Assembly (NCBI GenBank): GCA_963724625.1
Contig: CAVRVO010000004.1
Span: 340,732 to 404,731, forward strand
Direction: 5' to 3'
Origin: DATBVX01 sp963724625
GTDB taxonomy: Bacteria; Pseudomonadota; Gammaproteobacteria; Steroidobacterales; Steroidobacteraceae
DNA length: 64,000 nucleotides
The translations under genes and the position numbers were made by a program. Below, piece after piece: positions 1 through 8,636 of the stretch. Under the pieces are notes generated by a model. The model was not told the DNA's origin. It saw nothing but the letters and a program-made list of their open reading frames with translations, and did no database searches. The number at the start of each line of letters is the position of its first letter. Positions within the stretch are counted from its first letter, which is position 1.

Positions 1-1
1 C

Positions 2-1618
2 GTGCTGTTCTCGGTGCCCTTGCGCCGCGCGCTGATCCTCGAGCAGAAACTCGCGTTTCCCGAAGGGAAGGCGGCGGCTGAGGTGCTCCGCGCCGGGGAA
101 AATCCGGAGCAAGGCGTGAAGCTGCTGGCCGGTTCCGCGTTATTGGGGGGAATTGTCAAACTGGGCGCCACGAGCGGTTTGCGGGTCATTCCAGATACGG
201 CTGCTGCGGCCACTTACGTCGGCAAGGGAATTGCCTACTTCGCGACCAACCTGTCGCCGGCGCTCTTCGGCGTGGGCTACATCGTCGGCCTGAACGTCGG
301 CATCGTGATCATGGCCGGCGGAGTCATCTCCTGGAATATCGCGATGCCGATCTACGCCGCGTACTTCCTGGACGGCAATGCGGAGCTCGCGGCCAGGGTG
401 GCAGGTCTCGCCGCGGAAGACGCTGCATACGCCATGTGGTCGGCGCAGATTCGTTACCTGGGTGTCGGCGCCATGTTGATCGGTGGCGTCTGGACGCTGA
501 TCTCGCTGCGCAAGTCGCTTCTCTCGGGAGTTCGCAGCGGCCTCGCGGCGACCAGGGCCGGCGCCTCGCGCGCGGTCTCACACACCGAGCAGGACCTGCC
601 GATGAAGGGCGTGCTGATCGGCATCGTGCTCTTCACGCTGCCGCTCTTCGGGCTCTACCAGGCGATCGTGGGAAGCCTGGCGGTGAGCGTACCCATGACG
701 ATCATCATGATCGTGGCCGGGTTCCTGTTCTGCTCTGTGTCCGCGTACATGGCGGGACTCGTCGGCTCTTCCAACAATCCGGTTTCGGGCATCACCATTT
801 CAACCATCCTGTTTGCCTCCGTGGTCCTGATCTTCCTGATGGGCCGCGATGCGCCGCTCGGGCCCGTTGCCGCGATCATGATCGGTGCCGTCGTGTGCTG
901 CGCAGCCGCGGTCGCCGGCGACAATCTGCAGGACCTCAAGGCGGGTCAGCTGGTGGGCGCGACGCCCTGGCGTCAGCAGGTGATGCTGGCTGTCGGCGCC
1001 GTCTCGTGCGCGCTGATCATGGCCCCGGTGCTCAATCTCCTGGAGCACGCGTATGGCATAGGCGTGCCGAGCGAGGCACATCCGCGGCCGCTGCTGGCGC
1101 CGCAAGCGACCCTGATGGCTTCGGTTTCGAAGGGCATGTTCGGGGGCGTGCTGCCCTGGACAATGGTATGGATCGGCGTGGCGATCGGCGCCGTCATCAT
1201 CATCATCGATCAGATTCTCAACGCCCGTGGGTCGCGCTTTCGTGTACCCGTGTTGGGCGCGGCAGTGGGAATCTACCTGCCGCTCGAATACACCGTGCCG
1301 ATCTTTCTCGGCGGCCTTCTGACCTACATCGTAGAGCGCATCGCGCGCGTGCCGGATGATCCGGATGCGAAGGAGAAACTGCACCGGCGCGGCGTGCTGT
1401 TTGCCGCGGGTCTCATCACGGGCGAAGCATTGATGGGAATCATCATTGCCTTCGCGATCGTCGCTTCCCGGCATGCCGATGTCCTCGCTCTTCCTGAGAG
1501 ATTTCAGCCCACCCAATGGGGCGAAATGCTCGGCCTCGTCATCCTTGGAGGCATCGCCTGGCTGATGTATCGGACGGCACTCAAGAGCGGCGCCGGGCAG
1601 CCCAGTCACGACAGATAG
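2..1618 (+). CDS. OPT family oligopeptide transporter, 5' truncated
   Basis: Integral inner-membrane transporter of the OPT family, which moves small peptides or metal-chelate complexes by proton symport. The visible 538 residues hold about a dozen strongly hydrophobic segments and a short motif near the start (FPEGKAAAEVL) typical of OPT proteins, followed by glycine-rich membrane stretches such as SSNNPVSG. The frame is open at the window edge and OPT proteins usually exceed 600 residues, so the true N-terminus lies upstream; the GTG at position 2 is only where the window begins. It ends just before two hairpins and faces the holin-like gene convergently. Substrate cannot be told from sequence. 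Confidence 0.85.
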   Translation: MLFSVPLRRALILEQKLAFPEGKAAAEVLRAGENPEQGVKLLAGSALLGGIVKLGATSGLRVIPDTAAAATYVGKGIAYFATNLSPALFGVGYIVGLNVGIVIMAGGVISWNIAMPIYAAYFLDGNAELAARVAGLAAEDAAYAMWSAQIRYLGVGAMLIGGVWTLISLRKSLLSGVRSGLAATRAGASRAVSHTEQDLPMKGVLIGIVLFTLPLFGLYQAIVGSLAVSVPMTIIMIVAGFLFCSVSAYMAGLVGSSNNPVSGITISTILFASVVLIFLMGRDAPLGPVAAIMIGAVVCCAAAVAGDNLQDLKAGQLVGATPWRQQVMLAVGAVSCALIMAPVLNLLEHAYGIGVPSEAHPRPLLAPQATLMASVSKGMFGGVLPWTMVWIGVAIGAVIIIIDQILNARGSRFRVPVLGAAVGIYLPLEYTVPIFLGGLLTYIVERIARVPDDPDAKEKLHRRGVLFAAGLITGEALMGIIIAFAIVASRHADVLALPERFQPTQWGEMLGLVILGGIAWLMYRTALKSGAGQPSHDR

Positions 1619-1649
1619 AACATCAAATATTGTAGTCTGGGTCTGATTG

Positions 1650-1668
1650 TTGACAGATTAGCTGTCAA
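1650..1668 (+). terminator. Hairpin after the OPT gene
   Basis: A 7-bp perfect inverted repeat (TTGACAG, 5-base loop, CTGTCAA) followed by a short T-rich stretch sits 32 bases after the OPT stop codon. It could act as a factor-independent terminator for the transporter. The stem is short and the T tract weak. Confidence 0.4.
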
Positions 1669-1693
1669 TTTGGCCTTAGCTGGGGCGCAATCC

Positions 1694-1711
1694 GCGCCCG
1701 CTTGCGGGCGC
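1694..1711. terminator. GC-rich hairpin between convergent genes
   Basis: A 7-bp all-GC stem (GCGCCCG / CGGGCGC) around a CTTG tetraloop lies between the OPT gene and the oppositely directed holin-like gene, which ends at 1716. Its position suggests a bidirectional transcription barrier. There is no U tract on either side, so intrinsic termination is not certain. Confidence 0.45.
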
Positions 1712-1715
1712 AGCG

Positions 1716-2084
1716 CTAACGTTTGACGACTTCGATCTTGCCCTTCGAGCCGATGAACCACGACGCGACCCAAGCCGTGATGCTCACGATCAGCGCGGTC
1801 CAGAACGCAGGCCCGAAGCCGTCCAGATTGAACCCCGGCAGGAACCACGCGACGAGTCCAACCATCGCCGCATTGATGACCAGCAGAAACAGGCCAAGGG
1901 TCACGATCGTGAAGGGGAAGGTGAGGATAATGGCCAGGGGACGCACGATCGCATTGACGATCCCGAGTAGGAGGCCGGCGATTACCAGTGTGCCGGCGCT
2001 GTCGATATGGACACCACTCACCCATTCCGTCGCGAGCCACAGGCCGAGTGCCGCGATCAATGCGCGCAGGATGAAGCCGGTCAT
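1716..2084 (-). CDS. Phage holin family (YvlD/DUF-type) small membrane protein
   Basis: A 122-residue polytopic membrane protein with four hydrophobic helices and the pattern GLLLGIVNAIVRPL followed by LTFPFTIVTLGLF, which is the hallmark of the phage-holin-4_2 / YvlD family. Despite the family name these are widespread chromosomal proteins of unknown role and there is no phage context here. I place the start at the internal ATG (2084), because the longer frame to 2129 adds only an arginine-rich, non-membrane leader. It follows the SEC-C gene on the same strand by 17 bases. Confidence 0.8.
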   Translation of the reverse strand: MTGFILRALIAALGLWLATEWVSGVHIDSAGTLVIAGLLLGIVNAIVRPLAIILTFPFTIVTLGLFLLVINAAMVGLVAWFLPGFNLDGFGPAFWTALIVSITAWVASWFIGSKGKIEVVKR

Positions 2085-2101
2085 GGCATCAAGCCTCCCG
2101 G

Positions 2102-2314
2102 TTACGCGGCGTCTGCCGCTCCGTGGCACTTCTTGAACTTGCGGCCACTGCCGCAGAAACAGGGATCGTTGCGGCCTGGTTTCGGTGTCTCGCGGCGATA
2201 GGGGGTCTGATCGGCGCGATGGTGGCCATCGCCATTCTCGTGATCGTGGTCATGATCGTGACTGCAGTCCGGGCCGTGCACGTGCGCGGCCTGCCCTTCC
2301 TTCGGTGTGGACAT
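2102..2314 (-). CDS. SEC-C motif protein with His/Asp-rich N-terminus
   Basis: A 70-residue protein in two parts. Residues 10-34 are very rich in His and Asp (repeated HD pairs) and could bind divalent metal. Residues 44-66 form a complete SEC-C zinc-binding motif (PGRNDPCFCGSG followed by KFKKCHG), as found at the C-terminus of SecA and in stand-alone YecA/YchJ-like proteins. It lies 6 bases after the S41 protease stop on the same strand and probably shares its transcript. The SEC-C motif of SecA binds SecB and ribosomes; whether this small protein does so is unknown. Confidence 0.85.
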   Translation of the reverse strand: MSTPKEGQAAHVHGPDCSHDHDHDHENGDGHHRADQTPYRRETPKPGRNDPCFCGSGRKFKKCHGAADAA

Positions 2315-2320
2315 GCTTTC

Positions 2321-3559
2321 TTAGTGCTGCTCGGCCTTGCTCTGGCGAATCACGCCGTCGTCCTTGAGCTTGGCCAACGCAATACTGATCTCGGCATCGC
2401 GCTCGAGCAGCGCGCGACCTGACACTCCATCCAGCGGGTTCTGATCCTTGTCGACCACGATGTCCGGCGTGATCCCTTTCTGCTGGATAGATGCCCCGGA
2501 TGGGGTGTAGTAGCGCGAGGTTGTGAGCTTGATGGCGCGTCCGTCCGACAGTGGCATCACAGTCTGCACGGAGCCCTTGCCGAAGGTCGTTCGCCCGATG
2601 AGTGTTGCCCGGGCGTGATCCTTGAGCGCACCGGCGACGATTTCCGAAGCTGAGGCCGAGCCTGCGTTCACCAGCACTACCAGATCCGCACCGTCGAGCT
2701 GGTCTCCAGGCGTTGCATCCATCTCGAACTTGGAGTCCGGCGCGCGGCCGTTCGCAGTCACGATAGGGCCGTCATCGATGAACGCATCTGAAACGGCGAC
2801 CGCCGCCTCGAGTACCCCGCCCGGATTGTTGCGCAGATCGAGCACCAGCCCATTGAGCTTGCCGTGCGGGCTTGAGCTTTTCAGGGTTGCGATGGCCTTG
2901 CTGAGATCCCCACCCGTCGTTTCGCTGAAGTGGGTGATGCGGACATAGCCGTAGCCGGGCTCGAGGAGCTCAGACTTCACGCTATGAACCTGGACGTTGG
3001 AGCGTTCCAGCATGAAATCCACCGGAGCTTCGGTGCCGGCTCGCTTCACCGTGACCTTCACGCTGGTGCCGGCCTTGCCCCGCATGCGGCTAATAGCGTC
3101 ATTCAGGCCCGAGGTGTCGATAGGCACACCATCGATGGCCACGATCATGTCCCCAGGGTGGATACCGGCTTTGGCAGCCGAGGTTCCATCGATCGGCGCT
3201 ACGACCTTGACCCCTTCGTCTTCCATCGTGACTTCGATTCCGACACCCGAATAGTTGCCCGTGGTGCTGATGCGGATCTCGTCGTACTCGTCGCTGTCGA
3301 GGAACGCCGAATGCGGATCGAGGGCTGACACCATTCCGCGGATCGCGCTTTCCATCAGGTCGTGATCGTCGACTTTGTCGACGTAGTCCTGCTTGACGCG
3401 CTCCAGCACCTCGGCAAGCAGGCGTGCGTCCTCCCAGGGAAGGGTCTCGGAGTTCTGCGGGGGGTCCCGGTCCGCGAGCACCCCGCGAGACAAAGACAGA
3501 GAAACCCCAATCGCCACTCCAGCGAGAAGGATCACAAGCGTGCGGAATTTCATCGACAT
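2321..3559 (-). CDS. S41 family C-terminal processing peptidase
   Basis: Periplasmic or membrane-anchored serine protease of the CtpA/Prc type, 412 residues. An uncleaved or cleavable signal anchor (residues 5-28) is followed by a CTP N-terminal helical region, a PDZ domain (about 100-180, with SGVGIEV and GMIVAIDG-type motifs), then the S41 protease core. The catalytic serine lies in the SASASEI run (301-307) and the general-base lysine in FGKGS (326-330). Both parts of the Ser/Lys dyad are present, so it should be active. The family trims C-terminal tails of envelope proteins and cell-wall enzymes. It heads a three-gene minus-strand group with the SEC-C and holin-like genes. Confidence 0.93.
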   Translation of the reverse strand: MSMKFRTLVILLAGVAIGVSLSLSRGVLADRDPPQNSETLPWEDARLLAEVLERVKQDYVDKVDDHDLMESAIRGMVSALDPHSAFLDSDEYDEIRISTTGNYSGVGIEVTMEDEGVKVVAPIDGTSAAKAGIHPGDMIVAIDGVPIDTSGLNDAISRMRGKAGTSVKVTVKRAGTEAPVDFMLERSNVQVHSVKSELLEPGYGYVRITHFSETTGGDLSKAIATLKSSSPHGKLNGLVLDLRNNPGGVLEAAVAVSDAFIDDGPIVTANGRAPDSKFEMDATPGDQLDGADLVVLVNAGSASASEIVAGALKDHARATLIGRTTFGKGSVQTVMPLSDGRAIKLTTSRYYTPSGASIQQKGITPDIVVDKDQNPLDGVSGRALLERDAEISIALAKLKDDGVIRQSKAEQH

Positions 3560-3692
3560 TCTGGGAGTCCCGGCAGAAGTGCGAGTGGGAATTGCAGGGG
3601 AATACTACAGCCCGGGACCATGGCCACCAACAAAAAGGCGCTGACCATTCATCGCCCGCTCAACGGCAAAGCGTTATGTTGCGCTGCAAGAA

Positions 3693-6023
3693 TCAGGCGG
3701 AAGAGACCGCAATGACCGGTCCCTGGCCGGTCTCAGAAACCGGATCGCGCGGCGCAGGCTGGCCCAAGCCCTTCAGAAGCGGCAGCTCCTTCAGCATCTG
3801 CGCAAGTGGTTGCGGCTTGCCCAGGCAAAAGCCCTGCCCGTAATCGACACCCAATGAGGTGACGCGGCGGCGAATCTCGTCGGTCTCCACGTATTCAGCC
3901 ACCGTTTCCATGCTCATTGTCTTGGCGAGCTGCGCAATGGCGCGCACCATCGATTGCGAGCGAGGATCGATGATCACGTCACGTACGAAACTGCCATCGA
4001 TCTTGAGCATCGATACCGGCAACGCCTTGAGATAGGCGAGGGAGCTGAATCCTGTTCCGAAGTCATCGAGCGCGAACTGGCAGCCGATCTCGCGCAGCCG
4101 CTCCATGAAGGTCTCGGCGCGACCCATGTTGGCGACCGCAGCGGTTTCGGTGAGCTCGAAGCAGAACGATTCGCTCGGCAGACCGCAGTTGCTCACGGCA
4201 TTCTCGACGAAATCGGCAAAATCCGGCTGTGCGATCGATTGGCCGGAAAGGTTGATCGTGAAGCAGATCGAGTGCTCGCGCAGCAGCGAGGCATGTTCGG
4301 ACACGGTCTGCACTGCGTGTTCCACGACCCAACGGTCGATCGCCGGCATGAGCTGGTAGCGCGCTGCCGCCGAGAGGAATTTTTCCGGCGGAATGCTGTG
4401 ACCGTCGTCCGCGATCATGCGCAGCAGAAGCTCGAAATGCGGATCCTTGCCCGCGTCCTGAAGCGGCACGATCGGCTGCAGATCGAGACGAAAGCGCCCG
4501 GTCCGCAGCGCGTCACGCAGCTGCGCCGCGACGCCGATGTCGGTGTGACGCCGAATGATGCTGACGTCCGCTTCCTCGTAAATCTCCACGCGGTTTCGCC
4601 CGCGATCTTTGGCAGCCTTGCACGCGACTTCAGCCGCTGCCATCGCATGTGCGAGCTTGGCCTGCGAGCCCGCCAGCGCGACCACGCCGATGCTCAGCGA
4701 AACGTCCGGAGAGCTGTCCTTGCTGCCTTCGGCGCGCAGTAGCCGTGCGCCGTCACAGAGCTTGCGGGCCACGGCGGTTCCCGTATCCAGATCGCAGTCC
4801 GGCAGCAGCAGCGCAAAGCGGTCGCCGGCGAGGCGCGCACTGACGGCCCGCGTATGGTGCGTGCGGCGAACCAGCTCCGCCACGCGTGCGATCACGGCAT
4901 CGCCGATGTGCATGCCGAAGTTCTCGTTGATCAGGTGCATCTGGTCGATGTCGATATACACCAGACTGTGCGTTTCGCTGCCGGCACGGGTCAGGTTCGC
5001 GTTCGCGTGGCGTTCGAACGCCGGGCGCGTGAGCAGGCCGGTGGCGCCGTCGTAATTGGCCTGCAGGACGGCGGCGGTCTTGCGCGCCAACAGACGTGCG
5101 ATGCGCGTGTGGCGGTGATCAAAGTCATCCATGTCCTCAGTGCGAAAGAGCGCGAAGAAGCCGACCACGCGGCTCGAGCTCTGCCGGACCGGGCAGGAGA
5201 GGATCTTGTACGGAAGCGCGGTGGGCGCACTGCTCGCAACCACTTTGTTCACGACCAGGGTCTTGCCCTGCAGTTGCGCCCAGGTCAGCAGGTGCCGATG
5301 AGTGCGCGTGAGTACTTCGGCACTCTGCGCCGCCGGCGCACCTTGGCCCGCGCGGCAGATCGCAATGCCTTTCTCCGGAATCACCAGCGCACCGAACGGA
5401 CAGCCGAGATGCTCAATGCTTCGCTGTACGATCCAGCGCAGCTCGTCGGTGTCATCTTCGGTTTCTTCGGTCTCTGCCTGCGCGTCCGACGTAATCGAGA
5501 GCAGCAGGTCGAGATCCTTGTCGCGCACTTCGAGACTGCGATTGAGCGAACCGATGCTTTCCTGCGCAATCAGCTCGCGCTGCAGGCATTCGAGCGCCGG
5601 GCGCAACAGGCTGTGCACGAAAGACCAGGGGCGCGACTCGCCGCTGTCGGAGCGGCAGGTCACACACAGCAGGGCGATCAGCTCGCCCGATTCCTCGCAG
5701 AGCCGAAAGAGATAGACCGGGGTGCCGTCATCAAGCAGCCGGAAGAGACCCTCTTCCGCACCGGCTACGGCGTGGCGCGCTTCGGCGATGAGGGACGACA
5801 GATCGTGGCTGACGACAGCGGAGCTGGACCAGTACTTCTCAGCGGCGGGCCCAATAATGTCGATGCTGAGCGCGCGCGGCAGCAGCATCTTGACGAGCTG
5901 GCCGTAGGGCTCGAGCGACATGTTCAGAGTCGTGCTGGTCTGGTTCGAGTTTTCCACTGCCCCGCCACATCCGCCACAGGCGCAACCGATCGCGGCCGCC
6001 GCAGCGCCAGGGCGAACAATCAC
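3693..6023 (-). CDS. GAF-like/GGDEF(degenerate)/EAL signalling protein
   Basis: Cytoplasmic cyclic-di-GMP protein of up to 776 residues. After an N-terminal region of unclear fold there is a GAF-like segment (about 190-320), a GGDEF domain (320-480) and an EAL domain (510-765). The GGDEF signature is AGDRF (399-403), so diguanylate cyclase activity is unlikely. The EAL signature is ELL (531-533) but the other catalytic residues look intact (NLSGQS, FELTET, DDFGTG, LKIDGSFV, E and Q in the last motif), so phosphodiesterase activity is plausible with the GGDEF acting as a GTP-sensing module. The GTG at 6023 gives the longest frame; ATG at 5921 is an equally good start and removes a Cys/Gly-rich leader. 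Confidence 0.88.
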   Translation of the reverse strand: MIVRPGAAAAAIGCACGGCGGAVENSNQTSTTLNMSLEPYGQLVKMLLPRALSIDIIGPAAEKYWSSSAVVSHDLSSLIAEARHAVAGAEEGLFRLLDDGTPVYLFRLCEESGELIALLCVTCRSDSGESRPWSFVHSLLRPALECLQRELIAQESIGSLNRSLEVRDKDLDLLLSITSDAQAETEETEDDTDELRWIVQRSIEHLGCPFGALVIPEKGIAICRAGQGAPAAQSAEVLTRTHRHLLTWAQLQGKTLVVNKVVASSAPTALPYKILSCPVRQSSSRVVGFFALFRTEDMDDFDHRHTRIARLLARKTAAVLQANYDGATGLLTRPAFERHANANLTRAGSETHSLVYIDIDQMHLINENFGMHIGDAVIARVAELVRRTHHTRAVSARLAGDRFALLLPDCDLDTGTAVARKLCDGARLLRAEGSKDSSPDVSLSIGVVALAGSQAKLAHAMAAAEVACKAAKDRGRNRVEIYEEADVSIIRRHTDIGVAAQLRDALRTGRFRLDLQPIVPLQDAGKDPHFELLLRMIADDGHSIPPEKFLSAAARYQLMPAIDRWVVEHAVQTVSEHASLLREHSICFTINLSGQSIAQPDFADFVENAVSNCGLPSESFCFELTETAAVANMGRAETFMERLREIGCQFALDDFGTGFSSLAYLKALPVSMLKIDGSFVRDVIIDPRSQSMVRAIAQLAKTMSMETVAEYVETDEIRRRVTSLGVDYGQGFCLGKPQPLAQMLKELPLLKGLGQPAPRDPVSETGQGPVIAVSSA

Positions 6024-6216
6024 TTATTCGAGTGCTGACAATCCTTGACGAGGTTGGCGATTCGACAGATCTCGGTGTGTAAGTTGCGGAGATTGCGAGC
6101 TAATCCGCATTCGCGAGACTGCGCGGGCAGGCTGGCATCAGCAGCCAAAACCGGGCCGGTGGTTGAACTTAAGCAGGTCGACACAGGCACGGAATGCGAC
6201 GCCCATCACACACGCT

Positions 6217-7377
6217 TCAGCTGCGCGGCAGGGACTTGCGAATCCACTGGTGCGGATTGAGGGGTGTGGCGCCCTTGCGGATCTCGAAGTACAGCTCGGG
6301 CTGGTTGCGACCACCGGAATCGCCTGCGCTGGCGATCACATCACCCGCTCCCACCCAATCGCCGACCGCGCGGTAGAGCTGTTCGTTGTGCCCGTAGAGG
6401 CTGAGATACCCACCACTGTGCTCAACAATCGTCAGCAGCCCCATGCCGGGGAGCCAGTCGGCATACACGACTCTTCCAGCATGCACCGCGTGCACCTGGC
6501 TACCCCGGTCCGTCGCGAGCAACACGCCGTTCCAGGTTAGTCCCCCGGCTCGCCGCTCACCGAAGTCGGCCAACAAACGTCCTTTCACCGGCCAATTCAG
6601 GCGGCCCTTGAGCTTCTCGAAGGGCTCAGCTGAATTGACCGGAAAGTCACTCAACACGCGTCGCAGGTCCGCGAGCAGCTTCTCGAGCGCGTCCTTTTCG
6701 CGTGTCAGTTTCGCCAGAGTGACCTGTCGATTCTTGAGCTGCTGGTTGAGCTCGCTGAGGACGTCGCCACGCTCGCGACGTGCACGTTGCAATCCGTCCA
6801 GCTCCGCACGCGCCTGATCCTCGAGGTCTGCGAGGCGCGCGTCCTCAGCTGCAACTGCCGCATCGAGCTCTTCCAGACGGTCGAGCTCCTGGCGTATCGA
6901 CTGAATCCTGTCCGCACGTGCGCGGCCGAAATAACCGTAGTAGGCGAACATGCGTCCGAGCTGTGCCGGTTCCTGCTGGTTGAGCAGGAGCTTCAGCTGC
7001 TCTTCCCGGCCGATGGTATAGGCGGCACGCAACTGGCCGGCGAGAGCTGCGCGTTCGTCCTCGAGCGAGGCTTCGACACGCGAGTGTTCCGCCTGCAGCG
7101 CTGCCCGTCGCCGCGCGCTGTCTGCGCGCTGCCCCCTGAGGTCATCGAGTTTGTGGCGCTGCCCGGCGACGGTCAGCTCCGCATCCCTCAGCCGCCCCGC
7201 CAGCTGATCACGCTGCGTCGTATCGCTGCGGATCGACTCCTGCAGCTCGGTAATCTCCTTGCGTACCTTGCGCAGGTCGGCCTCGGTGTCCTTCTGATCG
7301 GCCGCAGGCAACGCCATCGCCCCGAAAAGCAGGAGCGCAAGCCACCTTGCTATACTTGCCGGCCTTTTTCGGCGCAC
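6217..7377 (-). CDS. envC: Murein hydrolase activator EnvC
   Basis: Periplasmic activator of the AmiA/AmiB cell-wall amidases in daughter-cell separation. It has a signal peptide (hydrophobic run ending near ALPAADQ), a long coiled coil rich in Arg, Glu, Leu and Ala, and a C-terminal LytM/M23 domain. The LytM zinc ligands are missing: NGVLLATDRG replaces the HxxxD motif and LYFEIRKG replaces HxH, as expected for EnvC-type activators that are not themselves enzymes. A GTG start at 7377 with a GAGG upstream puts the signal peptide at the N-terminus and avoids overlap with the divergent rhodanese gene; the longest frame begins at 7428. Gene order envC-yibN-grxC-secB-gpsA matches other gammaproteobacteria. 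Confidence 0.9.
   Translation of the reverse strand: MRRKRPASIARWLALLLFGAMALPAADQKDTEADLRKVRKEITELQESIRSDTTQRDQLAGRLRDAELTVAGQRHKLDDLRGQRADSARRRAALQAEHSRVEASLEDERAALAGQLRAAYTIGREEQLKLLLNQQEPAQLGRMFAYYGYFGRARADRIQSIRQELDRLEELDAAVAAEDARLADLEDQARAELDGLQRARRERGDVLSELNQQLKNRQVTLAKLTREKDALEKLLADLRRVLSDFPVNSAEPFEKLKGRLNWPVKGRLLADFGERRAGGLTWNGVLLATDRGSQVHAVHAGRVVYADWLPGMGLLTIVEHSGGYLSLYGHNEQLYRAVGDWVGAGDVIASAGDSGGRNQPELYFEIRKGATPLNPHQWIRKSLPRS
7351..7356 (+). promoter_or_regulatory. Possible -10 element for the yibN-grxC-secB operon
   Basis: TATACT lies 43 bases before the rhodanese ATG in the divergent envC/yibN region. No convincing -35 hexamer is seen at 17 bases, so this is a weak promoter call based on position and the -10 match alone. 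Confidence 0.3.
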
Positions 7378-7399
7378 GCCTCGAGTTCCAGGACCCAAG

Positions 7400-7864
7400 A
7401 TGAATCGACTGATCGAGTTTGCAGGCAATCATCCCTACCTGGTAGCGGCCGCCGTGCTGATGGTGATTATCGTGATCGTGTCCGAGTTGCGCGCCCGGAT
7501 TCAAGAGTTCGCGGCGGTGGCCCCGACTGACGCCATCCGCATGATGAATCATGGCGCACTGGTCATCGACGTGCGCGACAGCGCCGCGTTCGACAGCGGC
7601 CACATCGTCGATGCGCGCAACATGCCGCTCAAGGAGCTCGCCGCCAGTGCTGAAGGCCTTAAGCGCAACAAGGACAAGCCGGTCATTACCTGCTGCGATA
7701 CCGGCATGAATGGCGGCACGGCGGCGCGCGAGCTGGGCAAGCTGGGCTTCACCAAGGTTTTCAATCTGCGGGGTGGTCTCGGCGCCTGGCGCCAGGACAA
7801 TCTGCCGCTGGTGCGCGGGGGTACGGCTGGCGCAAAGGCCGCGACGCGGGTTGAGCGCACGTGA
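7400..7864 (+). CDS. yibN: Membrane-anchored rhodanese-like sulfurtransferase (YibN)
   Basis: A 154-residue protein with one N-terminal transmembrane helix (about residues 12-30) and a rhodanese domain. The active-site loop contains CCDTGM (98-103), where Cys99 fits the nucleophile of the YibN-type loop CxxGM. Rhodaneses carry sulfane sulfur on this cysteine; the cellular acceptor of YibN is not established. The stop codon overlaps the GTG of grxC by four bases (GTGA), so the two genes are translationally coupled, and secB follows in the same way. This order is conserved in Escherichia coli. Confidence 0.9.
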   Translation: MNRLIEFAGNHPYLVAAAVLMVIIVIVSELRARIQEFAAVAPTDAIRMMNHGALVIDVRDSAAFDSGHIVDARNMPLKELAASAEGLKRNKDKPVITCCDTGMNGGTAARELGKLGFTKVFNLRGGLGAWRQDNLPLVRGGTAGAKAATRVERT

Positions 7865-8124
7865 CTGACGTCGTGATGTATTCGTCGGGTTGGTGCCCGT
7901 ACTGTGCGCGCGCCCGTGCATTGTTCGAGCGCAAGTCAATCGCGTTTCGCGAAATCGACGTCGAAACGGACGCGGAGCTGCGTGCCCAGATGATTGCCCG
8001 CAGTGGCCGGCGCTCGGTGCCGCAGATTTTTATCGGCGAGCGGCACGTGGGCGGATTTGAAGAACTCTACGAGCTGGAGCGCAACGGCGAGCTCGATACC
8101 CTGATGCAAACGGAGAAAACATGA
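7861..8124 (+). CDS. grxC: Glutaredoxin 3
   Basis: An 87-residue dithiol glutaredoxin. The active site CPYC (residues 12-15) sits in the usual position after the first beta strand (VVMYSSGWCPYC), and the cis-proline/TVP-equivalent SVPQIFIG and the GGFEEL glutathione-binding segment follow. It reduces protein and mixed glutathione disulfides in the cytoplasm. It starts with GTG overlapping the yibN stop and its own stop overlaps the secB ATG (ATGA). Confidence 0.95.
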   Translation: MTDVVMYSSGWCPYCARARALFERKSIAFREIDVETDAELRAQMIARSGRRSVPQIFIGERHVGGFEELYELERNGELDTLMQTEKT

Positions 8125-8591
8125 CCGATACCGAACCGAACCCGCAGGCGGCGCCGACCAGCCCTGAGATCGTGCTGCAGCAGATCTACTTGAAGGACTG
8201 TTCATATGAGGCGCCGAATGGGCCCCGCATTCCGTCAGCGCAGTGGAACCCGAAGTTCTCGCTGAACCTCAACACGGCAAGCACTGAGCTCGGCGCGGAG
8301 CTGCGCGAGGTGGTCCTCACTGTCACCGTCGAGGCGAAGGTCGGGGACAACGTTGCTTATCTCGTAGAGCTCAAGCAAGCGGGCGTGTTCATGGTGCGCA
8401 ACTGCACCGAGGGCGACCTCAAAAAAGTCATTGGCAGCGTGTGTCCGACGGTGCTCTTTCCCTACGCACGCGCAGCTTGCTCCGATCTGATCACCCAAGG
8501 GGGCTTCCCCCAGTTCCTGCTGCCACCGGTGAACTTCGATAGCCTGTTCGAACGATCCATGGCCGAATCGACACGCATCGGGGTCAACTGA
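8121..8591 (+). CDS. secB: Protein-export chaperone SecB
   Basis: A 156-residue cytosolic chaperone that keeps presecretory proteins unfolded and hands them to SecA. Recognisable SecB segments are QQIYLKDCSYEAPN near the N-terminus, the beta-rich core ending VTVTVEAKVG, and LFPYARAACSDLITQGGFPQFLLPPVNF near the C-terminus (given here only as a location, residues 113-140). Length and motifs match the family. It is translationally coupled to grxC and is followed by gpsA after 45 bases. Confidence 0.96.
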   Translation: MTDTEPNPQAAPTSPEIVLQQIYLKDCSYEAPNGPRIPSAQWNPKFSLNLNTASTELGAELREVVLTVTVEAKVGDNVAYLVELKQAGVFMVRNCTEGDLKKVIGSVCPTVLFPYARAACSDLITQGGFPQFLLPPVNFDSLFERSMAESTRIGVN

Positions 8592-8636
8592 TCCCGGATC
8601 AGAGGCGCGGCGACCTGCGCGCCCGGCGAGCACTGC

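Noticed and set aside
1716..2084. Holin-like gene as sign of a prophage
   Set aside because: No other phage gene nearby; this family is common on bacterial chromosomes.
4854..6038. Plus-strand open frame of 394 codons opposite the GGDEF/EAL gene
   Set aside because: Antisense to a clear multi-domain protein; no motif and biased composition.
6024..6216. Possible small RNA or gene between the EAL protein and envC
   Set aside because: No promoter-terminator pair, no coding signal and no tRNA-like fold seen in these 193 bases.
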